From the NCBI RefSeq assembly GCF_003841505.1, contig NZ_REGA01000002.1, positions 343,501-407,500 on the forward strand: 64,000 bases of DNA. Direction: 5' to 3'. The notes under the pieces were generated by a model. The model ran no database searches and had not been told where the DNA came from. It saw nothing but the letters and a program-made list of their open reading frames with translations. This document shows, one piece after another, positions 16,756-25,638 of the stretch (its first letter is position 1; each line of letters begins with the position of its first letter). This DNA comes from Natrarchaeobius chitinivorans. Its GTDB lineage: Archaea > Halobacteriota > Halobacteria > Halobacteriales > Natrialbaceae. Position numbers and translations under genes: made by a program.

Positions 16756-17136
16756 ACTTCCATCCTCCGTCGGTTCGCTCGGTGAGTTTTCGTTCGGTCA
16801 TGGTTTGTGTCGGTAGCTGTGGTTTGGCTGCTGGCTGTGACGTCTCCGTGTGCCTGGCGTGAGGGCTGGAACCACCACACACATTGCACACAGATAACAG
16901 AAAACTCCGCGCAAAGACTTCATTGTTTCCCCACTCACCACGTTTCAAGAATATTCTCGTTAATCCTATTGGAAAAGCAATAAATCAGATAGACCTTTTG
17001 CAAATACTTCTGTGAACGACAACAACTGCCAATGTATTTATTGAATCAGGATGGTAACTCGAGGTTCAGCGATCGATTCCATAGGCGGGTACGCGAACCG
17101 GAGACGACAACGTCCTCGTCACCCGTGCGAACCCGG
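16756..17136. other. Intergenic region upstream of BCCT carrier
   Basis: About 380 bp. The half nearer the carrier is GC-rich with GT-rich stretches; the half from about 16910 is AT-rich (for example AAGCAATAAATCAGATAGAC) and may hold a long-leader promoter for the carrier. No gene, RNA or clear repeat was found. Confidence 0.4.
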
Positions 17137-17430
17137 CTATTTCGATCCGAAAACCGTCTCGAGTCGAGATGGGGTGACGACGAACGACACCAGGAACACG
17201 ACGCCGGCGAGTACCAGCGATGCGAACGCGGCGACGACCAGATAGGGTCCGACGACTGGTGCGACCGGGATCGTTACCATCGCCAGGAATACCAGTCCGA
17301 TCGTTCCGATAAGAGCCGCGATTGCGATCCGTAACCCAGAATCTCGAGGGTTGAACTCGCAGTGAGGACACACCGTCTCGTCTCCGCGCAACCGGCCTCC
17401 ACAGTTCGAGCAGTTCGATTCCCGGGCCAT
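17137..17430 (-). CDS. Zinc-ribbon membrane protein (97 aa)
   Basis: Start chosen at ATG 17430. Residues 7-10 and 22-25 form a CxxC...CxxC zinc ribbon (CSNCGGRLRGDETVCPHC). Two membrane segments follow (IAIAALIGTIGLVFLAMVTI and VVGPYLVVAAFASLVLAGVV), then VTPSRLETVFGSK. Small zinc-ribbon/two-TM proteins of this type are frequent in haloarchaea; function is unknown. It is divergent from the K+ channel gene. Confidence 0.8.
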   Translation of the reverse strand: MARESNCSNCGGRLRGDETVCPHCEFNPRDSGLRIAIAALIGTIGLVFLAMVTIPVAPVVGPYLVVAAFASLVLAGVVFLVSFVVTPSRLETVFGSK

Positions 17431-17520
17431 TACGATACTGGGTCGATTCTCCCGTTGCGTACGGCCACGCCCACGGTGAAGGGTCTTCCGGTCGCACCGA
17501 TAACACTTCGGACGAGTCGG

Positions 17521-17574
17521 CCGACCCCACAGATGGCGGCCGACCTCACAGAACACGTCATCCGACCCCACAGA
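17521..17574. repeat. Three direct repeats upstream of K+ channel gene
   Basis: The 13-mer CCGACCCCACAGA occurs at 17521-17533 and 17562-17574, with one-mismatch CCGACCTCACAGA at 17540-17552. Start-to-start spacing is 19 and 22 bp, close to two helical turns, so a regulator could bind on one face. The last unit ends 14 bp before the GTG start. Confidence 0.6.
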
Positions 17575-17588
17575 TTTACTGTTCGCAC

Positions 17589-18782
17589 GTGGTACCGGCG
17601 AAGGTGGCTACCGACAGTTCGGAGACGGGATCGAAAACCGCCCTCGAGGAGCTTTTTTACCACACGGACGGCGTCAGATTCATCTACTGGCGGCAGTTTA
17701 CGGGAGCCAGACCGGCAGTGTATCTGACCGCCCTCGTCGCGGTCGCCGCATTCGTAACCGGTCTCTCACATCTCAGTCGGGACGTCGTCCTGCTGGAGGG
17801 GCCGCTCGCTCCCGTTCTTCCGATTTCCGAGGGATCCGCCAGTATCGCTGGAGTAGTCGTTGCCTTCCTACTGGTTGCGCTCACGTTCGGCCTGATCCGA
17901 CGGAAACGGGTGGCCTGGTACTGTATTATCGTCGCCGTTCCGCTGTCGGCGGTCGTCCCGCTCGCGACGTTACAGTCGACGGATCTCCCGCTTCTGTTGC
18001 TGATACTGGTTACGTTTCCACTACTCGTTCGAAACCGACACCAGTTCGATCGACGACTCGACCTCTCGGCGATACAGATCGCGTCGCTCTCGTCGATCGT
18101 CGGCGTCCTGTTGTACGGAACGGTGGGCTCGTACGCCATTCGCGATCAGTTCGTCACGATCGACACCTGGGGGGACGCGGTTTACTACGTCATCGTCACT
18201 ATCGCAACCGTCGGCTACGGGGACATTACGCCGGTTACGTCACAGGCCAAGTGGTTCTCCCTCTCGGTTATCCTCCTCGGGACGGGAGCGTTCACGGCCG
18301 TCCTCGGGAGCTTCATCGTTCCGGCGATCGAAAAGCGAATGGCGGCAGCAGTCGGAACCATGAGTCCGGATCTCACACTCCACGAGGATCACGTCCTGGT
18401 CCTCGGATACGGCACGATCGCAGCGGCGATGATAGAGACGCTCGACGACGTCGACGTCGTCGTCGTGACCGCCGAGGCCGACACGGCCTCGTCTCTGAAC
18501 GGAACGAACGTCGACGTGGTCGCCGACGATCCGGCGAGTACGTCGACGCTCCAGGCCGCCAACATCGACGCCGCACGTGGTGTCGTCGTCGCAACCGAAG
18601 ACGATGCGCGAGACGTTCTGGCGATCGTCGCCGCGAAACAGGCGAACCCGGACGTCCGAATCGTCGCAGCGGCGAACGAACAACGTCACGCCGACAAACT
18701 CGAAGCAGTCGGGGCGGACGACGTCGTCAGTCCGACGCTGATCGCCGGCAAACTGCTCGGCGAGTCCGTCCTCGAGCGATAA
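17589..18782 (+). CDS. Potassium channel with RCK (TrkA-N) domain
   Basis: 397 residues starting with GTG. The membrane part has about six helices; the pore loop IATVGYGDITPVTSQAK contains the K+ selectivity filter TVGYGD and is followed by the inner helix. The cytoplasmic part starts with a Rossmann RCK/TrkA-N domain (VLVLGYGTIAAAMIETL) and ends with NEQRHADKLEAVGADDVVSP, typical of RCK-gated channels. It probably mediates regulated K+ flux in a cell that balances salt with intracellular KCl. The adjacent BCCT carrier suggests a joint osmotic role. Confidence 0.92.
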   Translation: MVPAKVATDSSETGSKTALEELFYHTDGVRFIYWRQFTGARPAVYLTALVAVAAFVTGLSHLSRDVVLLEGPLAPVLPISEGSASIAGVVVAFLLVALTFGLIRRKRVAWYCIIVAVPLSAVVPLATLQSTDLPLLLLILVTFPLLVRNRHQFDRRLDLSAIQIASLSSIVGVLLYGTVGSYAIRDQFVTIDTWGDAVYYVIVTIATVGYGDITPVTSQAKWFSLSVILLGTGAFTAVLGSFIVPAIEKRMAAAVGTMSPDLTLHEDHVLVLGYGTIAAAMIETLDDVDVVVVTAEADTASSLNGTNVDVVADDPASTSTLQAANIDAARGVVVATEDDARDVLAIVAAKQANPDVRIVAAANEQRHADKLEAVGADDVVSPTLIAGKLLGESVLER

Positions 18783-18876
18783 CCGTCACGGTTCTCTGAC
18801 CCGGAGCACGTCGACACCGGTGATCCGGATCTCCCTCGACAGAACTACTATCACCGGCGAAGTGGTACCGTCTGTC

Positions 18877-20721
18877 ATGGCTACCCACGGTACGGGTGGG
18901 ATAGAGCGGACTCTCCGACGCGCGCTCGTCCCCCTGTTCGCCCTCTCTGGAGCCGTCGTGGTCACGGCGTTTTTCTTTCCGGCGATCGTCGGGGACGTCG
19001 TCTCGGGACGCGTCTGGCTGTTCCTGTCTCTCGTCTTCTTCGGCTCGGGGTTGAGCTACGTCTCCCTGTTGCCCCTCGAGGCCGAAGAGGGGGAAAAAAC
19101 TGACGAACCGGACGATCCACGCCGCGTCCTGACCGTCCGTCGAATTTCCCGTCTCGATACGGCACGGGAGTTTTTCGCCGGACAGGATCCGATCGTCTTC
19201 GGCACGTCGGTGGGCGGGCTTACGGCCTTTTTCGGACTGTATCTGCTTGCACCGGCGACGATGGCCACCTCGATCAGCGTCGTTCGGAACGTCCTCTTGC
19301 GGGAGTTTGGGTGGCTGTTTGCGGCTCCGATCCTCGTCTCCGTGGTGTTCTGTCTGTACCTGCTCGTCGGCCCCTGGGGCGACATCAAACTCGGCGGTCC
19401 GGACGCGACCCCGGGGTACACGTATCCAGTGTACTTCACGATGTTTTTCACCGCGGGAATCGCCGCTGGAATCGTCTTCTGGGGGCCTGCGGAAGCCCTC
19501 TTTCACTATCGGGAGCCGCCGCCGTCCATGGCGGCCGAACCCCGATCGGACGCGGCCGTCGTTGGCGCACTGACCTACGCCCTGTTCCACTGGGGGTTCT
19601 CGGCCTGGAGCGCATACGTCGTCGTCGGCGTGCCGATCGCGTACTTCGTCTACCAGCACGGAGCCCCCCTCCGCGTTTCGACGGCGCTGGCGCCGTTTCT
19701 CGGCCTCGAGGGACTCGATTCCGTCTGGGCTCGATTCGTCGACTTGCTCGCGGTACTCGCGACGATCGGTGGAATCGCGACCTCGATCGCGCTCGTGAGT
19801 CAACAGTTTCTCGCGGGGATCGATCATCAGTGGGCCGTAACGTACGGGACCGGCGGATCCGTCCTGTTCGTGACGGGTCTGACGGCAATTTTCGTCATTT
19901 CGGCTCGAACTGGAGTCCACCGCGGCATCCGACGTCTCTCGGCGATCACGATACTCCTCTTCGCGCTCGTTTCGGTCGTCCTGTTCGTTCTCGGTCCACG
20001 GTGGTTCGTTCTCGAGCAGGGTGCCGCCGCGGTCGGGCGCTACGCCGTCACGTTCGTGCCGATGAGCGTCGAGTTCGGCACCGAGTGGGCCGCCGGCTGG
20101 ACCGTCTGGAACTGGTCGTGGTGGTTCTCGTGGGCCCCCTTCGCCGGATTATTTCTCGCCGCACTCTCGAAGGGAAGACGTATCAGGACGGTCGTCCTCA
20201 CCGGATTCGTCGCGACCTCGATGGCCACGATGACGTGGTTTCTCCTCCTGGGGGGAACCGCAATTCAGTTCCAGCGGTCCGGTCGCGCCGACATCCTCGG
20301 TGCCGTCGAAGCGTTCGGCGGTTCGGAGGCGGTCGCCGGCTTTCCGCTGTTCCAGGCGCTGGCGCTCGGCCAGTTGCTTACGTTTCTCTTTCTCGCGCTC
20401 ATCATTTGCTTTATCGCGACGTCGGCAGACACCTCGACGCTCGTCGTCGCGATCCTCGCGGCCAGACACGAGGTCGCCCCGACGACCGGTGCGGTCGTCT
20501 TCTGGGGTCTCTTTCAGGGCGTCGTCGCCGTCTCCGTGCTGGTCACGGGGAGCGCACAGACACTCCAGACCGCGGCGGTGTTGACAGGCGCTCCGATCGC
20601 GCTCGTGTCGGTCGTCGCAGTGGTCGGTCTAACGCGATTTTGCCTCGAGCACGAGCGCGGACACGCATCGGCGTTCGGACGACTTCGGTCAGTCGTCCTC
20701 GAGCGTGAAACCGACGACTGA
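18877..20721 (+). CDS. Divergent BCCT family transporter with N-terminal extension
   Basis: 614 residues from ATG 18877; the longer frame from GTG 18820 is less likely. A BCCT fold starts near residue 105, with YFTMFFTAGIAAGIVFWGPAEALFH (TM3) quoted in part as AGIAAGIVFWGPAEA, FHWGFSAWSAYVVVG, TM8 WNWSWWFSWAPFAGLFLAAL and TSADTSTLVVAIL. The normal GMGIG and SSDSGSL motifs are altered (GIAAG, SADTSTL). Residues 1-100 add two extra membrane helices and a charged linker (EEGEKTDEPDD). Substrate and coupling ion may therefore differ from the carrier at 14974. It follows the K+ channel in the same direction, 94 bp downstream. Confidence 0.88.
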   Translation: MATHGTGGIERTLRRALVPLFALSGAVVVTAFFFPAIVGDVVSGRVWLFLSLVFFGSGLSYVSLLPLEAEEGEKTDEPDDPRRVLTVRRISRLDTAREFFAGQDPIVFGTSVGGLTAFFGLYLLAPATMATSISVVRNVLLREFGWLFAAPILVSVVFCLYLLVGPWGDIKLGGPDATPGYTYPVYFTMFFTAGIAAGIVFWGPAEALFHYREPPPSMAAEPRSDAAVVGALTYALFHWGFSAWSAYVVVGVPIAYFVYQHGAPLRVSTALAPFLGLEGLDSVWARFVDLLAVLATIGGIATSIALVSQQFLAGIDHQWAVTYGTGGSVLFVTGLTAIFVISARTGVHRGIRRLSAITILLFALVSVVLFVLGPRWFVLEQGAAAVGRYAVTFVPMSVEFGTEWAAGWTVWNWSWWFSWAPFAGLFLAALSKGRRIRTVVLTGFVATSMATMTWFLLLGGTAIQFQRSGRADILGAVEAFGGSEAVAGFPLFQALALGQLLTFLFLALIICFIATSADTSTLVVAILAARHEVAPTTGAVVFWGLFQGVVAVSVLVTGSAQTLQTAAVLTGAPIALVSVVAVVGLTRFCLEHERGHASAFGRLRSVVLERETDD

Positions 20722-20846
20722 ACGGTTCGAGCAGCCGCCTAACAACAGATGAACAGTTCCAAACGGGCCGTTCGGATCCGTTCTATCGACGACTATAGAT
20801 CGAGCGAGAGAAACGCTCTTCTACCCGTGTCATGTTAGTAAGTACC

Positions 20847-21242
20847 ATGGGAGATATCGGTGGCTGGTGGGTCGCGAGTCACGACGCGAACCCTGGCGAG
20901 GAGACGATCGCCACGTATCACGTCAACTACCTCCGACCCGATCGGCGACCCCTCGGCGGCAAACTGTACCTCACCGACCAGCGACTCCTGTTCAGCCCGC
21001 ATCTGATCGACTCCCTCCTCGGCGGGGAAACGGTCGCAATCGACGTCCGAGATATCGACGACGCAGCGCGAGCATCCGGCGGCGAGAACGGTGGGCCGCC
21101 GACGGATTCTCTCCGCCTCGAACTGGCGAGTGGGGAATCCGAGTCGTTCGTCGTCGACGAACTCGAGGACGCGATCGGGCAGATCCGGTCCGCGCTCCCG
21201 TCGTCGGGGGCCTCCCGGAGCGATTCACCGAGACGGTCGTAG
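20847..21242 (+). CDS. GRAM/PH-like domain protein
   Basis: 131 residues from ATG 20847. The segment GKLYLTDQRLLFSPHLID (about residues 38-55) is the usual GRAM/PH-like beta-hairpin (lYlTdqRLlF), followed by SLRLELASGESESFVVDE. Such domains bind lipids or partners; nothing indicates an enzyme. It lies after the BCCT gene on the same strand and convergent with the threonine ammonia-lyase gene. Confidence 0.7.
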   Translation: MGDIGGWWVASHDANPGEETIATYHVNYLRPDRRPLGGKLYLTDQRLLFSPHLIDSLLGGETVAIDVRDIDDAARASGGENGGPPTDSLRLELASGESESFVVDELEDAIGQIRSALPSSGASRSDSPRRS

Positions 21243-21298
21243 CATCGCGGAGTCCACGCCGAGATCGTGTTTCGGCTGGAGACATCCGGGAGAAAACA

Positions 21299-22579
21299 CT
21301 ATCCGTCGGCCCCGTAATTCCCCACCGGCGACTCCGCAGGCGCACGGTTCACCACGTCGACGTCGTAGCCGTGATCGGTGATCGACTCGACGATGTTGCG
21401 GGCGTGTTCAGCACCGCTCGTCTCGACCTGAAAGATGAGATAGGCCTCGCCGACGTCTAAGTCCTCGAGGGCACGGTCGTGTCGAACGGTCTGAATGTTC
21501 GCATCGTGGTCCGCGATGACTCCCGAGAGTTCCGCCATCTTCCCGGGTCGATCGTCGATGTGAACGCGGAGTCGCAGGATCTGCCGGCGGTGAGTCAGGG
21601 CGTGGATCAGTATCGCCCGGAGCATCGTCATGTCCAGGTTGCCCCCACAGAGCAACGGCATCACGCGTTCCCCCTCGACGTCGAGTTCGTCGCCTTGGAT
21701 CGCCGCGACTGCGGCCGCGCCGGCCCCTTCGACCAGTTGCTTCGACCGCTCGAGCAAGACGAGGACGGCGTCGGCGATTTCCCCGTTCGTGACGGTTACG
21801 ATTTCGTCGACGTGGCGTTCGATGATCGACAGCGTCAGCTCCGAGACGCCGCCGGTCGCGATTCCGTCGGCGATCGTATCGACCGACTCGAGAGTCTGTG
21901 GAACGCCCTTGTCGAGGCTGTCCAGAACCGTCACGGCCCCGGCCGCCTGAACGCCAACGACCCGCGTGTCGGGGCTTCGTTCGGCGAAGGCGGTCGCAAT
22001 TCCACTTATTAGACCACCGCCACCGATCGGAACGACGACCGTCTCCGCGGCCGGGTAGTCCTCGACCATCTCGAGTCCGAGCGTCCCCTGCCCGGCGACG
22101 ATCGCCGGATCGTCGAAGGCGTGGACGAACTCCGCCTCTCCCTCATCGGCGAGCGTTCGTGCGTGGGTCGTCGCTTCCTGAAAGTCCTGCCCGACGAGCT
22201 CGACCGACGCGCCGTAGCCGCGGGTCGCGTCGATTTTTGTCTGGGGAGCGGTCTTCGGCATCACGACCGTCGATTCGATCCCGAGTTTCGTCGCAGCCAG
22301 TGCGACGCCCTGTGCGTGGTTGCCGGCGCTGGCTGCGACGACCCGTTCGGTACCTCGTTCCTCGAGACAGCGTCTGATCTTGTTGTACGCGCCCCGCGTC
22401 TTGAACGAGCCAGTCCACTGGAGATGCTCGAGTTTGAGGACGACCTCTGCGGCACCGGTCATCGACTCGAGGGAGGTGCTTCGTTCGGTCGGCGTTCGTT
22501 TGACGACCGACGGGTCGTCAAGTCGCTCCCGTGCAGCCTCGATATCGGCGAACGAAACGGATTCGTCTCCGTCGCTCAT
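21299..22579 (-). CDS. ilvA: Threonine/serine ammonia-lyase with ACT domain
   Basis: 426 residues from ATG 22579. Fold-type II PLP enzyme: the Schiff-base Lys is in GSFKTRGAYNK (K60), SAGNHAQGVALAATKL follows, and the PLP phosphate loop is PIGGGGLISGIA. Residues from about 330 form a C-terminal ACT domain (LRVHIDDRPGKMAELSGVI), the short biosynthetic or TdcB-like arrangement. It converts threonine to 2-oxobutanoate and often serine to pyruvate. Beside glycine-producing demethylation enzymes, a role in glycine to serine to pyruvate is possible but inferred. Gene symbol covers an ilvA/tdcB ambiguity. Confidence 0.92.
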   Translation of the reverse strand: MSDGDESVSFADIEAARERLDDPSVVKRTPTERSTSLESMTGAAEVVLKLEHLQWTGSFKTRGAYNKIRRCLEERGTERVVAASAGNHAQGVALAATKLGIESTVVMPKTAPQTKIDATRGYGASVELVGQDFQEATTHARTLADEGEAEFVHAFDDPAIVAGQGTLGLEMVEDYPAAETVVVPIGGGGLISGIATAFAERSPDTRVVGVQAAGAVTVLDSLDKGVPQTLESVDTIADGIATGGVSELTLSIIERHVDEIVTVTNGEIADAVLVLLERSKQLVEGAGAAAVAAIQGDELDVEGERVMPLLCGGNLDMTMLRAILIHALTHRRQILRLRVHIDDRPGKMAELSGVIADHDANIQTVRHDRALEDLDVGEAYLIFQVETSGAEHARNIVESITDHGYDVDVVNRAPAESPVGNYGADG

Positions 22580-22998
22580 CGCCGGGTCACCTCCCGTCGT
22601 TGGTCCGAGCGAGTTCTCGAAGCACAACGTATCGCCCTCCAGACGCGAATTGTGAGGGGGCGATACCGGAGGAGTCGGTTGCTGCGCTCGTTCCGGTTCT
22701 GGTTCGATCTCTCGTCTCGGTCGATTTGGTTGCTCGCTCGAAACTGTCCCGTTCTGGCGGTACTGCGCTCTGAGTCGTGGATCATCGTTCGTTACTTCCT
22801 CGCCCACTGTCGGGTGTGGGCGTCTCTCCAGCCCTCACCGAACCAGGTCACCGTGCATCGGTATCAATACACAGGATGATCGGACGGTTCACAGGGTCAT
22901 CGAACGATCGAAGAGGATCTCGCGGGACCACTTCGTCGATACGATTCCACAAAATGTACGAATTATATCACTTGTTGGAACAGCATCTGGAAGACGGT

Positions 22999-23012
22999 GA
23001 TCGAATTCGATC
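22999..23012. promoter_or_regulatory. Palindromic candidate operator upstream of DmdA-like gene
   Basis: GATCGAATTCGATC is a perfect 14 bp palindrome 80-93 bp before the proposed TATA box. Its position in an AT-rich control region would fit binding of a dimeric regulator. A chance palindrome cannot be excluded. Confidence 0.3.
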
Positions 23013-23091
23013 GCACGTATTCTGGGCTTTATCGGCCACCAAATCCGGGTTTATCGATATCCGCTCCGCAGGAAGACCCTTGCCACTCCCA

Positions 23092-23102
23092 CATTTATGT
23101 GC
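23092..23102 (+). promoter_or_regulatory. TATA-box promoter of DmdA-like gene
   Basis: CACATTTATGT lies with its centre about 27 bp before ATG 23125, the distance expected for a leaderless or near-leaderless archaeal transcript. Confidence 0.5.
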
Positions 23103-23124
23103 TGTGTCGTACATGTGTATCGTA

Positions 23125-24501
23125 ATGTCCGACAGCCAACCGCCGCGGACGGAGAGTCAGGACCACCCGAACTACCCGAGCGTCGATCAGTCCGATCGGA
23201 CGGTCCCGAGAAACCTTCGCCAGTCAGGCGATCCGGGTATCGAGATGCTCGTCTCCACGCGCGTCCGGAAATCACCGTTTTTCCACAAATCGTTCGTCGA
23301 GAACGGTGCCTGGCGCGCCACGGTTTACAACCGGATCTATCACCCTCGAGGGCTCGTCGAACCCGAAGAGGGCGGTATGATGGAGGAGTACGACGCGCTC
23401 GTCAACCGGGTCACCCTGTGGGACGTCGCGGTCGAACGCCAGATCCGCGTCGAAGGCCCTGACGCGGAGGCGCTTACCGATTACGTCATCACCCGGGACG
23501 CCACGGAGATCGAACCGATGCACGGCAAGTACGTCATCCTGTGTAACGAAGACGGCGGGATCCTCAACGATCCCGTCCTGTTGCGTCCCGGCGAGGACGA
23601 GTTCTGGTTTTCCATCTCGGATTCGACGCTGATGCAGTGGCTACAGGGCGTCAACGTCGGAAAAGGATTCGACGTCGAGATCGACGAAATCGATGTCGCG
23701 CCGATGCAGATCCAGGGGCCGCGGTCGGTCGACGTGATGGTCGACGTAGTCGGCGAAGAGGTCGAAGGGATTCCCTACTACGGCCTGATGGAAGCCGAGA
23801 TCGACGGCTGTCCGGTACTGGTCAGCCAGACTGGCTTCTCCGGCGAGAAGGGGTTCGAAATCTACGTTCACGACGCGACGAAACACGCCGAAGCCGTCTG
23901 GGACCCCGTCCTCGAGGCCGTCAGAGACCACGGTGGCATGCAGGTCGCACCGGCCCACCACCGCCGCATCGCCGCGGGAATCCTCTCGTGGGGACAGGAT
24001 ATGGACCACGAGACGTCGCCGTTTCAGGTCAACCTGGGCTATCAGGTCCCCGAGGACAAAGACGCCGACTACGTCGGCAAGGAAGAACTCGAGCGCCAGC
24101 GGGACCTGATCGCGGACGGCGAGTACCCGTTCGTCCACAAGATGGTCGGACTCAAACTCGCCGGCGAGCCGATCCGGGACTACGCGCCGGACTTCTGGCT
24201 CATCTCGGACCCGGAGACGGGAGAGGAGTGTGGATACGTCACCTCGCCGTGGTACAACCCCGAACTCGAGACGAATCTCGCACTCGGGTTCGTCCCCGCG
24301 GCGAAACTCGACGGCGACGTCTCCGAGGTGTACGACGGCGAAATCGAGACGGAGTTCCAGGTTCACCTCCCCGACGAGTACGCCGAGGAACCCGGAGAGC
24401 CGGTGTACGCCAAAGTCTCCGAAGTTCCGTTCAAACCGTCGGTCAACCCGAGCGCCCGCGAGCAGGCGAAACTGAACGCACGGGAGAAATCGACCGAATG
24501 A
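23125..24501 (+). CDS. DmdA-like THF-dependent demethylase (GcvT fold)
   Basis: 458 residues from ATG 23125. From memory, residues 43-250 follow DMSP demethylase DmdA: TRVRKSPFF...VYNRIYHP, VTLWDVAVERQIRVEG (96-111), GGILNDPVLLRPGEDEFWFS (144-163), APMQIQGPRS and KGFEIYVHD (242-250). The Asp of NDPV and the Glu and Tyr of GFEIYV correspond to folate- and substrate-contacting residues in DmdA. DmdA moves a methyl group from DMSP to tetrahydrofolate; related proteins act on glycine betaine-like or methoxy-aromatic compounds. This protein is about 90 residues longer than DmdA, with an extended acidic C-terminus. A MetF-like gene follows, which fits oxidation of the methyl-THF. Substrate is unproven. 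Confidence 0.8.
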   Translation: MSDSQPPRTESQDHPNYPSVDQSDRTVPRNLRQSGDPGIEMLVSTRVRKSPFFHKSFVENGAWRATVYNRIYHPRGLVEPEEGGMMEEYDALVNRVTLWDVAVERQIRVEGPDAEALTDYVITRDATEIEPMHGKYVILCNEDGGILNDPVLLRPGEDEFWFSISDSTLMQWLQGVNVGKGFDVEIDEIDVAPMQIQGPRSVDVMVDVVGEEVEGIPYYGLMEAEIDGCPVLVSQTGFSGEKGFEIYVHDATKHAEAVWDPVLEAVRDHGGMQVAPAHHRRIAAGILSWGQDMDHETSPFQVNLGYQVPEDKDADYVGKEELERQRDLIADGEYPFVHKMVGLKLAGEPIRDYAPDFWLISDPETGEECGYVTSPWYNPELETNLALGFVPAAKLDGDVSEVYDGEIETEFQVHLPDEYAEEPGEPVYAKVSEVPFKPSVNPSAREQAKLNAREKSTE

Positions 24502-24692
24502 GCGACACGCACGGTGGTGCCGACCGTACGAGTGGTCCACGATGTCGTCCGGGCGATCCACGAGGTCGACCAATCGATACCGCCGGAAACACCGACTCGA
24601 CGGCCGACCGATCGTCCACAGCCGTCGCTGACGGGGACGGTCACCGACCCGCACGAAACAAGTCGACAGACACCCTGGTTCGAATCGAGTAG
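24498..24692 (+). CDS. Possible small coupled ORF between demethylase and MetF-like genes
   Basis: A 64-codon frame begins with an ATGA overlap on the stop of the demethylase gene and ends with TAG directly touching the ATG of the MetF-like gene. This exact fit suggests translational coupling. The peptide (starts MSDTHGGADRTSG) has no hydrophobic core, many Arg, Thr, Ser and Gly, and little Glu, unlike typical haloarchaeal proteins. It may be an unstructured linker protein or a meaningless spacer frame. Confidence 0.25.
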   Translation: MSDTHGGADRTSGPRCRPGDPRGRPIDTAGNTDSTADRSSTAVADGDGHRPARNKSTDTLVRIE

Positions 24693-25559
24693 ATGGCATC
24701 GGAAATAGAACGCATCGACACGGGTGAGGGCATCAGGACGTTACTCGAGGAGCCGCGGTTCGAACTGATGCCGTTCGAGAGCATGGACGAACAGCTAGAA
24801 CACCTGCCTGAGGGGGCCGAAGTCGCCATCACGACCTCACCGACGCTCGGCCTGGAAGCGACGATCGACTGGACCGAACGGGCGTCTGAGCGCGGCTACG
24901 AGATCGTCCCCCACGTCGCCGCGCGGTACGTTCGAGACCGGGAACACCTCGAGGAACTCACGGGGCGACTCACTGATGCGGGCGTCACCGACGTCTTCGT
25001 CCCCGGCGGCGATCGCGAAGAACCGGTCGGCGAGTTTTCGTCCGCCTACGAACTGCTGTCTGCACTCGACGAACTCGACTCCGGGTTCGATGACGTCGGG
25101 ATTACCGGGTATCCCGAGGGACACGCGTTTCTCGACGATGAGGTCCTCGCCGAGTCGATGGCAGAAAAAGAGCCCTACGCCACCTACATCGTGACCCAGC
25201 TGTGTTACGACGCCGAGACGATCCTCGAGTGGATCGAGGACGTCCGGGACCGTGGCGTCGACCTCCCGGTCGAGATCGGCATTCCGGGCGTCATGAAGTA
25301 CCAGCGGTTGCTCGGTATCTCGAAGAAAGTCGGCGTTGGTGATTCGGTTCGATTCCTGCAAAAGACGACCGGGGTACTCGATTTCGTTCGCCGGTTCGTC
25401 GGCGCTCGCGGAATGTACACCCCGGCCGACCTCGTCGAGGGAATCGCCCCGTACGCGACCGATCCGTACTACGACGTACGCGGCGTCCACATCTACGCGT
25501 TCAACCAGGTACTCGACCTCGAGTCGTGGCGTGCGGAGACGCTCGACCAGCATCGGTGA
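24693..25559 (+). CDS. Methylenetetrahydrofolate reductase family protein
   Basis: 288 residues. MetF-type TIM-barrel features: RFELMPFES with the early Glu (compare EfFPP), EVAITTSP, YEIVPHVAARYVRDREHL, FVPGGDREEP, ITGYPEGHAFLDD, YIVTQLCYDAETILEW and the GIPGVM loop. MetF interconverts 5-methyl- and 5,10-methylene-tetrahydrofolate. Placed downstream of a methyltransferase that should form 5-methyl-THF, it probably works in the oxidative direction, feeding a path to formate through formate-THF ligase at 12366. Sequence is divergent from enterobacterial MetF, so flavin and electron partner remain uncertain. Confidence 0.82.
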   Translation: MASEIERIDTGEGIRTLLEEPRFELMPFESMDEQLEHLPEGAEVAITTSPTLGLEATIDWTERASERGYEIVPHVAARYVRDREHLEELTGRLTDAGVTDVFVPGGDREEPVGEFSSAYELLSALDELDSGFDDVGITGYPEGHAFLDDEVLAESMAEKEPYATYIVTQLCYDAETILEWIEDVRDRGVDLPVEIGIPGVMKYQRLLGISKKVGVGDSVRFLQKTTGVLDFVRRFVGARGMYTPADLVEGIAPYATDPYYDVRGVHIYAFNQVLDLESWRAETLDQHR

Positions 25560-25638
25560 CGTCGATTCGGCCGGACTGGTGTTCCGGACACCAGCGGACC
25601 GGTCGCGGTCTTACCGGTCTATCGCGATTGGGGTCGTC

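Larger units (their letters stand above)
22580..23124. other. Intergenic region between ilvA and DmdA-like gene
   Basis: About 545 bp between divergent genes. The part nearest ilvA is GC-rich; from about 22940 it becomes AT-rich and holds the DmdA-like promoter and a perfect 14 bp palindrome. No additional gene has acceptable codon composition. Confidence 0.4.
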
